In this document: positions 27,886 through 37,105 of the stretch, piece after piece
Numbering within the stretch: position 1 is the first letter of the stretch
Layout: every line of letters begins with the position of its first letter
Source: Ruminococcus sp.
GTDB lineage: Bacteria > Bacillota > Clostridia > Oscillospirales > Ruminococcaceae
Assembly: GCA_017626015.1 (NCBI GenBank)
Contig: JAGAJO010000012.1
Span: 109,752-173,751 of the forward strand
Length of the DNA stretch: 64,000 bases
Direction of reading: 5' to 3'
Made by a program: the position numbers and the translations under genes
Notes under the pieces: model-generated
The model's database searches: none
Told to the model about the DNA's origin: nothing
What the model saw: only the letters and a program-made list of their open reading frames with translations

Positions 27886-28950
27886 TTATGTTGCCGGAAG
27901 AGAAACAATAAAGGCAGTTCCCGCACCGTACTGCGATTCGACCCTTATGCTGCCGTCGTTAAGCTCAATTATTCTTTTTACCAGCGGAAGCCCAAGTCCG
28001 TTGCCCTCTGAGGAATGTGCGCTGTCTCCCTGATAGAAGCGCTCGAATATGTGCCTTATAGTTTCCTCCTTCATTCCTATTCCCCTGTCTGATATTTTTA
28101 CGAGTATATTTTTTCCGTCTCTTTTCAGCCGTACCTTTATAATGCTGCCGTCAGGAGAAAATTTTATTGCATTGCCGATGATATTCACCCATGCCTGAGA
28201 AAGCATTTCGGCATTGGTCTCAAAGCGCACCTCCTCCATGTCTATGTCAAATCCGATATTCTTTGCCGTCCACTGCTTTTCAAGCAGAAGTATGCAGCTG
28301 CGTATCTGCTCGTCCAGAGAGATCTCCGTTTTGTCGGTAATTATCTGCTGGTTTTCCAGCTTTGTAAGCATGAGAATGTTTGAAGATAGATTTGTAAGCC
28401 GATTGGATTCGGAGATGATGATATCTATATATTCGCTTTTTTTCTCCTCGCTGATATTTTCCTTTTTAAGCTGCTTTGCAAAGCCCTGTATGGAAACTAT
28501 GGGAGTTTTGAATTCGTGAGAGAAGCTGTTGATGAAATTTTCCCTGAACATTTCTATGCCGCCAAGCTCCTCTGCCATTTTATTGTAGCTGTTTACAAGC
28601 TCCGCAACCTCTCCGGCGGTATCGGCGCTTTCGACTCTTATGGAATAATCCCCCTTTTCGACCTGCTTCATCGCCTTTATTACGTTTTCAAGCGGCTCGA
28701 AAAAAGCCTTTCCTATCAATGCGGAAAGGAACGTTCCGATCACGCAGCTGACGATAAGAGATACTGCCGTAATGGCAAGCGGTGTGCTGAACCGTGCCGT
28801 AAACCTGAATAAAATATGCAGAACGATCATCATAGAACCGGTAAGTATACCGGACCACAGCATAAGGGTGAAAACAAAGGTCACCAGCGAAGCTCTCAGG
28901 GTGCTTTGACGGCTTTTGCGGCGAAAAAATTTTCTTACAGGATCTTTCAT
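27886..28950 (-). CDS. Sensor histidine kinase (HAMP type)
   Basis: 354 residues; ATG 28950 with GGGGGAGAG. Two transmembrane segments (about 20-45 and 55-80) have little external sequence between them. A HAMP-like region (EPLENVIKAMKQVEKGDYSIRV) comes next, then H-box FSHEFKTPIVSIQGF. N-box WVNIIGNAIKFSPDG, G1 ISDRGIGM and G2 GNGLGLPLVKRI follow. It lies 15 bases downstream of its response regulator gene. The short sensor loop suggests an envelope stimulus. A VanY-like gene 2 kb away makes a VanS-type role possible but unproven. Confidence 0.93.
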   Translation of the reverse strand: MKDPVRKFFRRKSRQSTLRASLVTFVFTLMLWSGILTGSMMIVLHILFRFTARFSTPLAITAVSLIVSCVIGTFLSALIGKAFFEPLENVIKAMKQVEKGDYSIRVESADTAGEVAELVNSYNKMAEELGGIEMFRENFINSFSHEFKTPIVSIQGFAKQLKKENISEEKKSEYIDIIISESNRLTNLSSNILMLTKLENQQIITDKTEISLDEQIRSCILLLEKQWTAKNIGFDIDMEEVRFETNAEMLSQAWVNIIGNAIKFSPDGSIIKVRLKRDGKNILVKISDRGIGMKEETIRHIFERFYQGDSAHSSEGNGLGLPLVKRIIELNDGSIRVESQYGAGTAFIVSLPAT

Positions 28951-28965
28951 AAAAACTCTCCCCCG

Positions 28966-29637
28966 CTAAAGCTTTACCGCTTTGTAGCCAAGCCCGCGGA
29001 CGGTGGCTATCTCAAAATCCTTATTGCCCTTAAGACGTTCCCGTATCCTGTTTATGTGTACGTCCACCGTCCTTTCATCGGTGTCGGAGGTCATATCCCA
29101 GATCTCGTCCATAAGCTGTCTGCGGGTAAAAATTCTCCCGGGATAGGACAGCAGCTTATAGACAAGCATAAATTCCTTCGGCGGCATAACTGTACAGCCG
29201 TCCGGGTCGGTAACGGTCATGGCGTCGTAATCGACGGTCGTCTCCCCTACGGTTATTTTATGCTCGCTTACTATCCTGGAACGTCTCAGAAGGGCCTGTA
29301 TACGCAGTATCATCTCTTCCTCGTCAACCGGCTTGACCATGTAATCGTCAGTCCCCGTGCGGAAGCCCCGCTTTTTGTCCACGGGAGTCTCTTTCGCCGT
29401 GACCATAAGCACGGGCGTACTTATTCCGGACTTTCTCAGTGTTTCGCAAAGCTCGTAGCCGTCCATTCGGGGCATCATTATATCCATTATTATAAGATCA
29501 ACGTGTTTTTCGTCAAGCAGCTCCAGCGCCTCAACGCCGTCCTTAGCCTGAATGGGGATATACCCGTTTTCCTCCAGTACATCGCAGGTGAGTCTGCGGG
29601 TGTTTGCGTCATCCTCCACTACCATTATGTTAAACAT
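28966..29637 (-). CDS. OmpR-family response regulator
   Basis: 223 residues; ATG 29637 with GGGAGGAACGG. The receiver has EDD, the phospho-acceptor in IIMDIMMPRMDGYELC, Thr/Ala in MVTAKE and Lys in MVKPVDEEEM. The C-terminal winged helix carries PPKEFMLVYKLLSYPGRIFTRRQLMDEIWD and HINRIRERLKGN. First gene of a two-gene operon with the kinase. Target genes are unknown; the divergent LacI regulator and the nearby carboxypeptidase are candidates. Confidence 0.94.
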   Translation of the reverse strand: MFNIMVVEDDANTRRLTCDVLEENGYIPIQAKDGVEALELLDEKHVDLIIMDIMMPRMDGYELCETLRKSGISTPVLMVTAKETPVDKKRGFRTGTDDYMVKPVDEEEMILRIQALLRRSRIVSEHKITVGETTVDYDAMTVTDPDGCTVMPPKEFMLVYKLLSYPGRIFTRRQLMDEIWDMTSDTDERTVDVHINRIRERLKGNKDFEIATVRGLGYKAVKL

Positions 29638-29822
29638 CTGCCGTTCCTCCCGTTTCGGATCATGAGAAGCTTGCTCCTCCGCATTTTTATACTTTAATAA
29701 TTATAAACGATAAATATTAACGCCGTATTAACGACAAAGAGCCTGTTTTGTTTTTTCGCTTAAATTCCAGATTCATTTATTGGTTAATATGTCGAAATTC
29801 TAATTCATAGCTTTGTAATCTA

Positions 29823-29851
29823 TTGACACTTACGCTTTTAAGTAGTATAAT
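29823..29851 (+). promoter_or_regulatory. lacI-type gene promoter
   Basis: TTGACA (29823-29828), a 17-base spacer, TATAAT (29846-29851). An A/T-only palindromic stretch (TTAAATATTAATTAA) follows before the ribosome site and may be an operator. Confidence 0.88.
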
Positions 29852-29889
29852 TAACTTAAATATTAATTAACTTTAATCGGAGGCGCGGT

Positions 29890-30894
29890 ATGAAAAAGCC
29901 AGTGACATTAATTGACATTGCCAGGGTCTGCAATACCAGCAATGTTACCGTTTCAAAGGCTCTGTCGGATAAAAGCGGCGTAAGCGACGAGCTTCGGGAT
30001 AAAATAAAACAGGTTGCGGAGGAAATGGGATATGTTGCGGTCAAATCCGGCTCGGCAAAAAAGAAAAGCAACGTCGGCGTTCTTATCCCTGCAAAATTCA
30101 TCAATCCAAACGGTTCGTTTTACTGGGCGCTGTACAATTATCTCGTACAGCGGCTAAAAAGGGAGAACCTATACTGCATAATCGAAAACCTCGAGCAGAG
30201 CGACGAGGACAATATGGTCATGCCGAATTTTATAACCGACAAAAAGATCGGGGCACTGATCTCCCTCGGACAGCTTTCGGACAGCTATGCGCAGATGCTT
30301 GCGGAGAACGTTGATAACCTTATCCTTCTCGACTACTACATTCCAGGGCTTAAAGTGGACTCCATTGTAACAAACGGCTATAACGGAGGATACAAGCTCA
30401 CATCATATCTTATAAGCATGGGTCACAGGCGTATAGGCTTTATAGGCTCACGTTTTGCGACGTCCAGTATTTTTGACAGATATATGGGTTATCTCAAGGC
30501 GCTTATTGAAAACGGTCTGGAGATCAGAGAGGACTGGCTGATAGACGACAGAGACAAGCGTGACTTCATTCAGATGAGCTTCCCCGAGAATATGCCGACG
30601 GCATTTGTCTGCAACTGCGACGAAGCGGCTTTCCATGCAATAAAACAGCTCAGGGCAAGAGGATATTCCGTGCCGGAGGATATTTCCATAGTCGGCTACG
30701 ACAACTATCTGATCTCCGAGGTATCCGATCCTACTATAACTACCATAAACGTTGACGCCGAGTACATGGCTGATCTGGCTGTGCAGACGCTGCTTTTAAG
30801 GATATCCGATCCCAATGCGGCTTACAGAATGAGGACCATAGAGGGTGATCTTGTAATAAAAGATTCCGTGCTTCCCATAAAAGGCGATATTTGA
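29890..30894 (+). CDS. LacI-family transcriptional regulator
   Basis: 334 residues; ATG 29890 with GGAGGCG. N-terminal helix-turn-helix and hinge (VTLIDIARVCNTSNVTVSKALSDKSGVSDELR, about 5-50). The periplasmic-binding-protein-like sensor domain contains GHRRIGFIG and VPEDISIVGYDNYLISE. It belongs to the sugar-responsive repressors. No transporter or glycosidase gene is adjacent, so its regulon lies elsewhere. It sits between the two-component operon and a convergent vanY-like gene, sharing a terminator with the latter. Confidence 0.94.
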   Translation: MKKPVTLIDIARVCNTSNVTVSKALSDKSGVSDELRDKIKQVAEEMGYVAVKSGSAKKKSNVGVLIPAKFINPNGSFYWALYNYLVQRLKRENLYCIIENLEQSDEDNMVMPNFITDKKIGALISLGQLSDSYAQMLAENVDNLILLDYYIPGLKVDSIVTNGYNGGYKLTSYLISMGHRRIGFIGSRFATSSIFDRYMGYLKALIENGLEIREDWLIDDRDKRDFIQMSFPENMPTAFVCNCDEAAFHAIKQLRARGYSVPEDISIVGYDNYLISEVSDPTITTINVDAEYMADLAVQTLLLRISDPNAAYRMRTIEGDLVIKDSVLPIKGDI

Positions 30895-30911
30895 AGAAAC
30901 AAAATAAACAT

Positions 30912-30952
30912 AAAAATGCAGGGACTGCCAACAAGCTGATCCCTGCATTTTT
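30912..30952. terminator. Bidirectional terminator between lacI-type and vanY-like genes
   Basis: Arms AAAAATGCAGGGA and TCCCTGCATTTTT pair perfectly, with T-runs on both strands. It touches the stop codon of the minus-strand gene. Confidence 0.88.
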
Positions 30953-31989
30953 TATCCGTTTACATATCCGTAACCGTAACCGTCATTGCCGCCGTTTTCA
31001 TCGCCGTAATCTGAGCTGTAAGCGCTGTTATCAGGATCCTGCCCTTCTGCGCCGGTAGTATCTCCATCATAGCTGTATGTGTTTTCCGCATCGGCATAAT
31101 CGGAGGTTATACCGAGATATTCCTCAAGACAAAGGCCGCTTTCCTCAACTGCCTTTGCATTTTCTACCCCAAGATACCTTATGTGCCACGGCTCGTAGGC
31201 ATAGCCTGTTATATCCTCCTTGCCCTTTGGATAGCGTATTATAAAGCCGTAATCCGAGCAGTGTGCCGCAAGCCACTTTGCCTCTGCGGTATCCTCAAAG
31301 GAAAACTCCGTACTGTTCACATCAAAGGTAAGCCCTGTCTGGTGCTCTGAATGTCCCGGACGGGAGGAGACCTTGTCTGCCTCATCAACTCCCCGTTCAT
31401 AGGCGTATCCGTCGTACAGCTCTACCTGTTCGGCATAGCTCCGGTAGCCGGAATTTACAAACAGATAGATCCCGTCGTTCATAGCGTCCGACGACATTTC
31501 GTCAAAAGCATTCTGAGCCGCTGCGCTTACTCCCGGATCATAATCCGCCGGAAGGGAGTAGGTCTTGTTTACTATAAGTATGCCGTCCACAAAGGTCATT
31601 CCGTTCGACTGCTCTATCTTATGCTCTTCGGCAGACCTTACCGAACCGCCGTTTTTGTCTTTTCCGGCTGAACTGTCCCTGACATCGTTGTGCTTATCCG
31701 GTTCAGACTGAGAAACCGACGAGGTCTGATCCTTTTCTTTATCATTTTCTCCGCTGCCCTTGGTGCAGCTCCTTACAATAACAAAAATAATGATAAGAAG
31801 AAGTATGAGAGCAATGGTACGGTTGCGGTTGACCCTTCTGCGTTCCGCAGCACGCCTTCTTGCCTTCATACGTCTGCGGATATTTTCCTCGTATTCAAGC
31901 TGTACCGAGCTGGGCACATAATCCGTACAATCCTCGTAATCGATGATCGGTTCAAGCTCCTTCGGAGGCTTCTGATCTTTTAATTCCAT
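30952..31989 (-). CDS. Membrane-anchored D-alanyl-D-alanine carboxypeptidase, VanY/M15B type
   Basis: 345 residues; ATG 31989 with GAGGAAAT. A ~57-residue cytoplasmic head rich in Arg precedes one transmembrane helix (TIALILLLIIIFVIV). A Ser/Lys-rich spacer leads to the M15B peptidase domain (about 135-290). Zinc ligands appear as SEHQTGLTFD (SxHxxG..xD) and EPWHIRY (EPWH). It trims the terminal D-Ala of peptidoglycan stems outside the cell. The C-terminal ~40 residues are Gly/Asp/Tyr-rich and unusual. VanY in resistance clusters lies near VanRS; here a two-component pair is close, but no vanH/A/X genes are seen, so a plain wall-maturation role is more likely. Confidence 0.9.
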   Translation of the reverse strand: MELKDQKPPKELEPIIDYEDCTDYVPSSVQLEYEENIRRRMKARRRAAERRRVNRNRTIALILLLIIIFVIVRSCTKGSGENDKEKDQTSSVSQSEPDKHNDVRDSSAGKDKNGGSVRSAEEHKIEQSNGMTFVDGILIVNKTYSLPADYDPGVSAAAQNAFDEMSSDAMNDGIYLFVNSGYRSYAEQVELYDGYAYERGVDEADKVSSRPGHSEHQTGLTFDVNSTEFSFEDTAEAKWLAAHCSDYGFIIRYPKGKEDITGYAYEPWHIRYLGVENAKAVEESGLCLEEYLGITSDYADAENTYSYDGDTTGAEGQDPDNSAYSSDYGDENGGNDGYGYGYVNG

Positions 31990-32078
31990 AATTTCCTCAC
32001 AAATCCGTTGGTTTTAATCAATACTTACACTTGGTCGTGCGGTATTGCCTTAAATATTCCGATAGTCTGTATTTTTGT

Positions 32079-32107
32079 ATTATAACATCTTTTAAACGAA
32101 AAATCAA
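32079..32107 (-). promoter_or_regulatory. vanY-like gene promoter
   Basis: Minus strand: TTGATT (32107-32102), a 17-base spacer, TATAAT (32084-32079). About 90 bases of leader precede the start codon. Confidence 0.85.
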
Positions 32108-32367
32108 GTCGAAAGTAATTATGCTGCAATTTTACGCTGTAGACAAATATCTGCTTACGGCAATTTGTGAAAACTGCACATAAATTTAGAAGAAAAATTG
32201 TATAAAAATTCGCATGAAAAATGTGGCTAAAAGTATAGTAATTTTTTTCGAAATCTGTTATAATATTATTGTTACCGTATGTTCGGTCACAAAGGCTCCC
32301 ATTGTCGGTCTGATGACGTTTAAGAATGTGCGGAATTCTAAAAATTTATATTTGGAGGTATATCTAA
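32108..32367 (+). promoter_or_regulatory. ppdK upstream region
   Basis: A -10 TATAAT at 32259-32264 has only a weak -35 (17 bases up reads TAGTAA). About 95 bases of leader then lead to GGAGG at 32355-32359. The region is A/T-rich and no gene is seen. For a gene with such biased codons a stronger or activated promoter would be expected. Confidence 0.5.
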
Positions 32368-35004
32368 ATGGCAAACAAATGGGTTTATATGTTTGACGAG
32401 GGCGACATGACCATGCGTAATCTGCTTGGCGGTAAGGGCGCTAACCTTGCTGAAATGACAAGCATCGGTCTCCCCGTACCCCAGGGCTTCACTATTACTA
32501 CAGAAGCCTGCACACAGTATTACGAGGACGGTCGTAAAATCAACGACGAAATAATGGCTCAGGCTATGGAAGGCGTAGCCAAGATGGAGGAGATCAACGG
32601 AAAGAAATTCGGCGATCTTAAGAATCCTCTTCTGGTTTCCGTTCGTTCCGGCGCAAGAGCTTCAATGCCCGGCATGATGGATACTATCCTTAACCTCGGT
32701 CTTAACGATGACGTTGTTGCCGCTATGATCGCAGGAAACCCCGATCCTAAGTTCGAGCGTTTCGTTTACGACTCTTACAGACGTTTCATCCAGATGTTCT
32801 CCGACGTTGTTATGGAAGTCGGCAAGAAGTACTTTGAGCAGCTCATCGACAAGATGAAGGAAGAAAAGGGCGTTAAGTATGACGTTGACCTTACCGCTGC
32901 TGACCTCAAGACTCTTGCAGAGCAGTTCAAGGCTGAGTACAAGAATCAGCTGGGCGAAGACTTCCCGTCTGATCCTGTTGTACAGCTCAAGCTCGCTATC
33001 GAGGCTGTATTCAGATCTTGGGACAACCCGAGAGCTAACGTATACCGCCGTGACAACGATATTCCTTATTCATGGGGTACTGCCGTTAACGTAATGCCTA
33101 TGGTATTCGGTAACCTTAATGAAGAGTCCGGTACAGGCGTTGCATTTACCCGTGACCCTGCTACAGGCGAAAAGAAGCTCATGGGTGAGTTCCTTAAGAA
33201 CGCTCAGGGCGAGGACGTAGTTGCCGGAGTTCGTACTCCTATGCCTATCGCTCAGATGGAGCAGGAGTTCCCCGAGGCTTATGAGGAGTTCGTAAAGGTT
33301 TGCGATATTCTTGAAAATCACTATCACGATATGCAGGATATGGAGTTCACCGTTGAGAACAAGAAGCTTTATATGCTCCAGTGCCGTAACGGTAAGAGAA
33401 CGGCTCAGGCTGCTCTCCAGATCGCCTGCGACCTGGTTGACGAGGGTCACAAGACAGAGGAAGAGGCTGTTGCAATGATCGATCCCCGTAACCTTGATAC
33501 ACTTCTTCACCCTCAGTTCGACGCTGCTGAGCTTAAGGCTGCTACACCTATCGGAAAGGGTCTTGGCGCTTCTCCCGGAGCTGCTTGCGGAAAGATCGTA
33601 TTTACAGCCGATGACGCTGAAGCATGGGCTGCAAAGGGCGAGAAGGTAGTACTTGTAAGACTTGAGACATCTCCTGAGGATATTACAGGAATGAAGGCTT
33701 CACAGGGTATCCTTACCGTTCGTGGAGGCATGACCTCTCACGCTGCCGTTGTTGCACGTGGAATGGGTACCTGCTGCGTATCCGGCTGCGGAGACATCAA
33801 CATGGACGAGGAGAACAAGAAGTTCACCCTTGCAGGCAAGACATTTGTTGAGGGCGACTACATCTCTATAGACGGTTCTACAGGTAACATCTATGACGGC
33901 GTTATCAAGACCGTTGACGCAACTATCGCAGGTACTTTCGGCAGAGTTATGGCTTGGGCTGACAAGTACAGAACTCTTAAGGTAAGAACAAACGCTGATA
34001 CTCCTGCCGACGCTAAGAAGGCAAGAGAGCTTGGCGCTGAGGGTATCGGACTTTGCCGTACAGAGCATATGTTCTTCGATCCCGACAGGATCGCTGCTTT
34101 CAGAGAGATGATCTGCTCTGATACAGTTGAAGAGAGAGAGGCTGCTCTCGCTAAGATCGAGCCTATGCAGCAGGGCGACTTTGAGGCTCTGTACGAGGCT
34201 CTTGAAGGAAATCCTGTAACTATCAGATTCCTCGATCCCCCGCTTCACGAATTCGTTCCTACTGAGGAAGCTGACATTGCAGCTCTGGCTAAGGCACAGG
34301 GCAAGAGCGTTGAGGACATCAAGGCTATCATCGCTTCCCTCCACGAGTTCAATCCTATGATGGGTCACCGTGGATGCCGTCTTGCAGTAACATATCCTGA
34401 GATCGCAAAGATGCAGACAAAGGCTGTTATCAAGGCTGCTATCAACGTTAAAGCTGCTCATCCGGACTGGACAGTTGAGCCTGAGATCATGATCCCTCTG
34501 GTTGGCGACGTTAAGGAGCTTAAGTACGTTAAGAAGGTAGTTGTTGAGACTGCTGACGCTGTAATCGCAGAGGCAGGTTCTGACCTTAAGTATGAGGTAG
34601 GTACAATGATCGAGATCCCGAGAGCTGCTCTTACAGCTGATGAGATCGCTAAGGAAGCTGACTTCTTCTGCTTCGGTACAAACGACCTTACACAGATGAC
34701 ATTCGGTTTCTCCAGAGACGACGCAGGTAAGTTCCTGAACGCTTACTACGATGCAAAGATCTATGAAAACGATCCGTTTGCAAAGCTTGACCAGACTGGC
34801 GTAGGTAAGCTTATGGAAATGGCTATCAAGCTTGGCAAGCCCGTAAATCCGAAGCTTCATGTAGGTATTTGCGGCGAGCACGGCGGAGATCCTACATCTG
34901 TAGAGTTCTGCCACAAGATCGGTCTCGACTATGTATCTTGCTCACCGTTCAGAGTTCCGATCGCAAGACTTGCTGCTGCACAGGCTGCGATCAACTCAAA
35001 GTAA
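32368..35004 (+). CDS. ppdK: Pyruvate, phosphate dikinase
   Basis: 878 residues, standard PPDK length; ATG 32368 with GGAGG. The N-terminal ATP-grasp domain begins with FDEGDMTMRNLLGGKGANLAEM and contains VRSGARASMPGMMDT. The phosphohistidine is His458 in GGMTSHAAVVARG. The C-terminal PEP/pyruvate barrel ends with FFCFGTNDLTQMTFGFSRDD and ICGEHGGDP. It interconverts PEP and pyruvate using AMP and PPi and is a main glycolytic route in many Ruminococcaceae. Codon use is visibly biased toward a few codons (GCT, CTT, AAG, GAG), unlike its neighbours, pointing to very high expression. Confidence 0.98.
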   Translation: MANKWVYMFDEGDMTMRNLLGGKGANLAEMTSIGLPVPQGFTITTEACTQYYEDGRKINDEIMAQAMEGVAKMEEINGKKFGDLKNPLLVSVRSGARASMPGMMDTILNLGLNDDVVAAMIAGNPDPKFERFVYDSYRRFIQMFSDVVMEVGKKYFEQLIDKMKEEKGVKYDVDLTAADLKTLAEQFKAEYKNQLGEDFPSDPVVQLKLAIEAVFRSWDNPRANVYRRDNDIPYSWGTAVNVMPMVFGNLNEESGTGVAFTRDPATGEKKLMGEFLKNAQGEDVVAGVRTPMPIAQMEQEFPEAYEEFVKVCDILENHYHDMQDMEFTVENKKLYMLQCRNGKRTAQAALQIACDLVDEGHKTEEEAVAMIDPRNLDTLLHPQFDAAELKAATPIGKGLGASPGAACGKIVFTADDAEAWAAKGEKVVLVRLETSPEDITGMKASQGILTVRGGMTSHAAVVARGMGTCCVSGCGDINMDEENKKFTLAGKTFVEGDYISIDGSTGNIYDGVIKTVDATIAGTFGRVMAWADKYRTLKVRTNADTPADAKKARELGAEGIGLCRTEHMFFDPDRIAAFREMICSDTVEEREAALAKIEPMQQGDFEALYEALEGNPVTIRFLDPPLHEFVPTEEADIAALAKAQGKSVEDIKAIIASLHEFNPMMGHRGCRLAVTYPEIAKMQTKAVIKAAINVKAAHPDWTVEPEIMIPLVGDVKELKYVKKVVVETADAVIAEAGSDLKYEVGTMIEIPRAALTADEIAKEADFFCFGTNDLTQMTFGFSRDDAGKFLNAYYDAKIYENDPFAKLDQTGVGKLMEMAIKLGKPVNPKLHVGICGEHGGDPTSVEFCHKIGLDYVSCSPFRVPIARLAAAQAAINSK

Positions 35005-35235
35005 GCGAAAACTGACAATACCCTTATGCGAGTGCGAAATCGGGTTTGGGGAGGCAAAAGCCTACCGGAAATCACTGGTATCGTACTTACAGAAGAACCA
35101 ATGAAGTGATTTAAAGCTTCAGGTCTGGGTTAATGTGTAAATTATGCTTATAAAACCTCCGTAGTTTATTAATGCGGAGGTTTTTGTTTGTGTGAATTGT
35201 AATTTAATAAATTCACTTATTAAACAGGCGACGGT
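35005..35235 (+). terminator. ppdK 3' region with terminator at 35152-35185
   Basis: Arms AAAACCTCCG and CGGAGGTTTT pair around a 14-base loop and end in a T-run. The ~145 bases between the stop codon and the hairpin contain small inverted repeats but no recognisable gene. Confidence 0.82.
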
Positions 35236-35513
35236 TCAAGTAGAGACTGGTTTCTAGGTACGAACAACAGAGACGTTGGTTCTATCCATTCAGATTTTGT
35301 GAAACTACTGCTGCAGATTTGGCAGAGGCAAATTATATTTCAGTATTCCCTGTAATCGGCTGGTGGAAAGAACGTAAATATCTAGGGAAAAGCAATTAAA
35401 AAATACGTTATTCGCTTATTGTTTCAATAGAAACACCGGAAATCAATACCGATATTTATACCCCGATAATAAATCAGATAGAACAAACAATCCCGATTAA
35501 AATAAATATTTAA
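35236..35513 (+). pseudogene. C-terminal remnant of a peptidase-like protein (subtilase/S8 suspected)
   Basis: One frame reads through 92 codons with a single internal stop (TAA at 35397-35399) and ends at 35513. The visible peptide includes WFYPFRFCETTAADLAEANY and VFPVIGWWKERKYLGKSN, then after the stop KIRYSLIVSIETPE and DIYTPIINQIEQ. This resembles the C-terminal domain of large S8-type peptidases found in defence or accessory loci, an identification from memory that needs a search. No start, ribosome site or catalytic domain remains. It indicates an accessory gene decayed between ppdK and tldD. Confidence 0.6.
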
Positions 35514-35681
35514 TTTCAAAAAAGAACGAAGTTTAACCGCCCCGTTCTTGTACTTTATTAGCATTTTCTTATGTTTAAATCATCTTTTTGGAGATTATTT
35601 ATGGAATTTTATTAAAATATGTTTAGGATACAAAACCGCCGGTAAAAGCAACTTTATTGTCGGTTTTTGTTCTTTTTATGG

Positions 35682-35710
35682 TTGCACTTGTTATGCTTTT
35701 ATGGTATAAT
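35682..35710 (+). promoter_or_regulatory. tldD-pmbA promoter
   Basis: TTGCAC (35682-35687), a 17-base spacer, TATAAT (35705-35710). Confidence 0.85.
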
Positions 35711-35755
35711 AAAAGAAACCTTCAAAAAAACAAATCAATAAGGGGGAGAATAAAA

Positions 35756-37093
35756 ATGTACAGATTTCCAAAGGATCTCTATGCCGATGTACGTATCAAT
35801 GAAAATGTACAATCGAACATTTATATCAAAAACGGCGAGGTCGAGAACAATACGAGTGTTTCGGTCACGGGTGCGATCGTGCGAGTTTACGACGGCGAGA
35901 TGTGGTATTCGAGCGTGACAAACGACCTTTCGGCAATCCAGCAGGAGCTTGACGATCTGGCAGGACTTGCAAAGCCGAATCCCGATATTCTGAATGACCC
36001 TATGGTGAAAAATTTCGAGGTCAACCGTGCGGAAGTGCTTATCTACGACGGAGAAAACGACCTGCGAAAGGTCGGCAGAGAGCAGAAAATGCAGCTGCTC
36101 GAGGGACTGATCGCCGACTGCGTTGACGACAGCATTCCCGAGATCAACAGCTGGGACGCATTTTATAACGATACTCACACGGTCAAACGGTTTTATTCGA
36201 GCAAGGGTGCGGCTATTACGCAGGACAAACAGGCTTGCGCGGCCGGTATATACTTTCAGATCACGGTAAACGGTGTGACAACGAGCGGCGGAAAGAGTCA
36301 GCGCAAAATGGATCTTGGCAGTATCAAGAACCTTTCGCAGGAGATCATTGCGGAGCGTGACAGGACGCTCGACTTTGCGAGAAATGCCGTTGACGTTACG
36401 CCGGGCGACTACACCTGTGTGCTTGCGCCTGTGGTTACGGCGATGTTTACTCACGAGAGCTTCGGTCACAAAAGCGAAGCGGATTTTATGCTGAATGACA
36501 AAACTCTGCGTGACGAATGGATCATGGGCAAGACTGTCGGCAATGAAAAGGTTTCGATCTGCGACAGCGGAGATATGCCAAATCACGGTTACACACCGTA
36601 TGATGACGAGGGCAGCAAAGCCCGTGAAACGTGGCTGATCAAAAACGGAGTGCTTACAGGCAGACTTCACGACGCACATTCGGCGGCGGTGCTGGGCGAG
36701 GAGATCACAGGCAACTGCCGTGCGCAGAGCTATCAATGTATGCCGATGGTGCGAATGACTAACACATATATGCAGGGCGGCAGCGACAATGTCGAGCAGA
36801 TGATCTCCGAAGTGGAGGACGGAATTTATGTTTACTGCGTAAACTACGGTACGGGGCAGTCAACATTTACAATGCAGCCGAGCATCTGTTACCGTATCCG
36901 TGACGGCAAGCTTGCAGAGCCGATAAGGGCGAATGTAGTGACGGGCAGCGTGTTCAAAACGCTGTTTGACATTGATGCTGTTGGCGACGATTTTGAGCTT
37001 TTCGACAGCTATTTCTGCGGCAAGAACGGTCAGACTGTGTCAGTTTCGGCAGGCGGTCCCACCATTCGGGTCAAATCGCTGACGGTAAATTAA
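35756..37093 (+). CDS. tldD: TldD-family metallopeptidase subunit
   Basis: 445 residues from ATG 35756 after AGGGGGAGA; the 33-residue longer frame overlaps the promoter. The catalytic motif HExxxH appears as FTHESFGHKSEAD, followed by the conserved glycine-rich region typical of TldD. With PmbA it forms a heterodimeric zinc protease that degrades unfolded peptides and, in known cases, removes leader peptides from modified natural products (microcin B17). No precursor or modification enzyme is seen nearby. The adjacent pmbA is 12 bases downstream, so the two genes form an operon. Confidence 0.92.
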   Translation: MYRFPKDLYADVRINENVQSNIYIKNGEVENNTSVSVTGAIVRVYDGEMWYSSVTNDLSAIQQELDDLAGLAKPNPDILNDPMVKNFEVNRAEVLIYDGENDLRKVGREQKMQLLEGLIADCVDDSIPEINSWDAFYNDTHTVKRFYSSKGAAITQDKQACAAGIYFQITVNGVTTSGGKSQRKMDLGSIKNLSQEIIAERDRTLDFARNAVDVTPGDYTCVLAPVVTAMFTHESFGHKSEADFMLNDKTLRDEWIMGKTVGNEKVSICDSGDMPNHGYTPYDDEGSKARETWLIKNGVLTGRLHDAHSAAVLGEEITGNCRAQSYQCMPMVRMTNTYMQGGSDNVEQMISEVEDGIYVYCVNYGTGQSTFTMQPSICYRIRDGKLAEPIRANVVTGSVFKTLFDIDAVGDDFELFDSYFCGKNGQTVSVSAGGPTIRVKSLTVN

Positions 37094-37105
37094 GGAGGAG
37101 ACAGC

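Noticed and set aside
27886-31989. Vancomycin-resistance cluster (VanRS plus VanY)
   Set aside because: A two-component pair and a VanY-like carboxypeptidase are near each other, but a LacI gene lies between them and no vanH, vanA/B-type ligase or vanX is present.
32214-32396. Short plus-strand frame upstream of ppdK
   Set aside because: It overlaps the promoter and ribosome site of ppdK and has no start signal of its own.
33700-34914. 404-codon minus-strand frame opposite ppdK
   Set aside because: Arises from the strongly biased codons of ppdK; no known domain.
35735-36736. 333-codon minus-strand frame opposite tldD
   Set aside because: Shadow of the tldD coding sequence; no promoter or ribosome site, and tldD has clear motifs.
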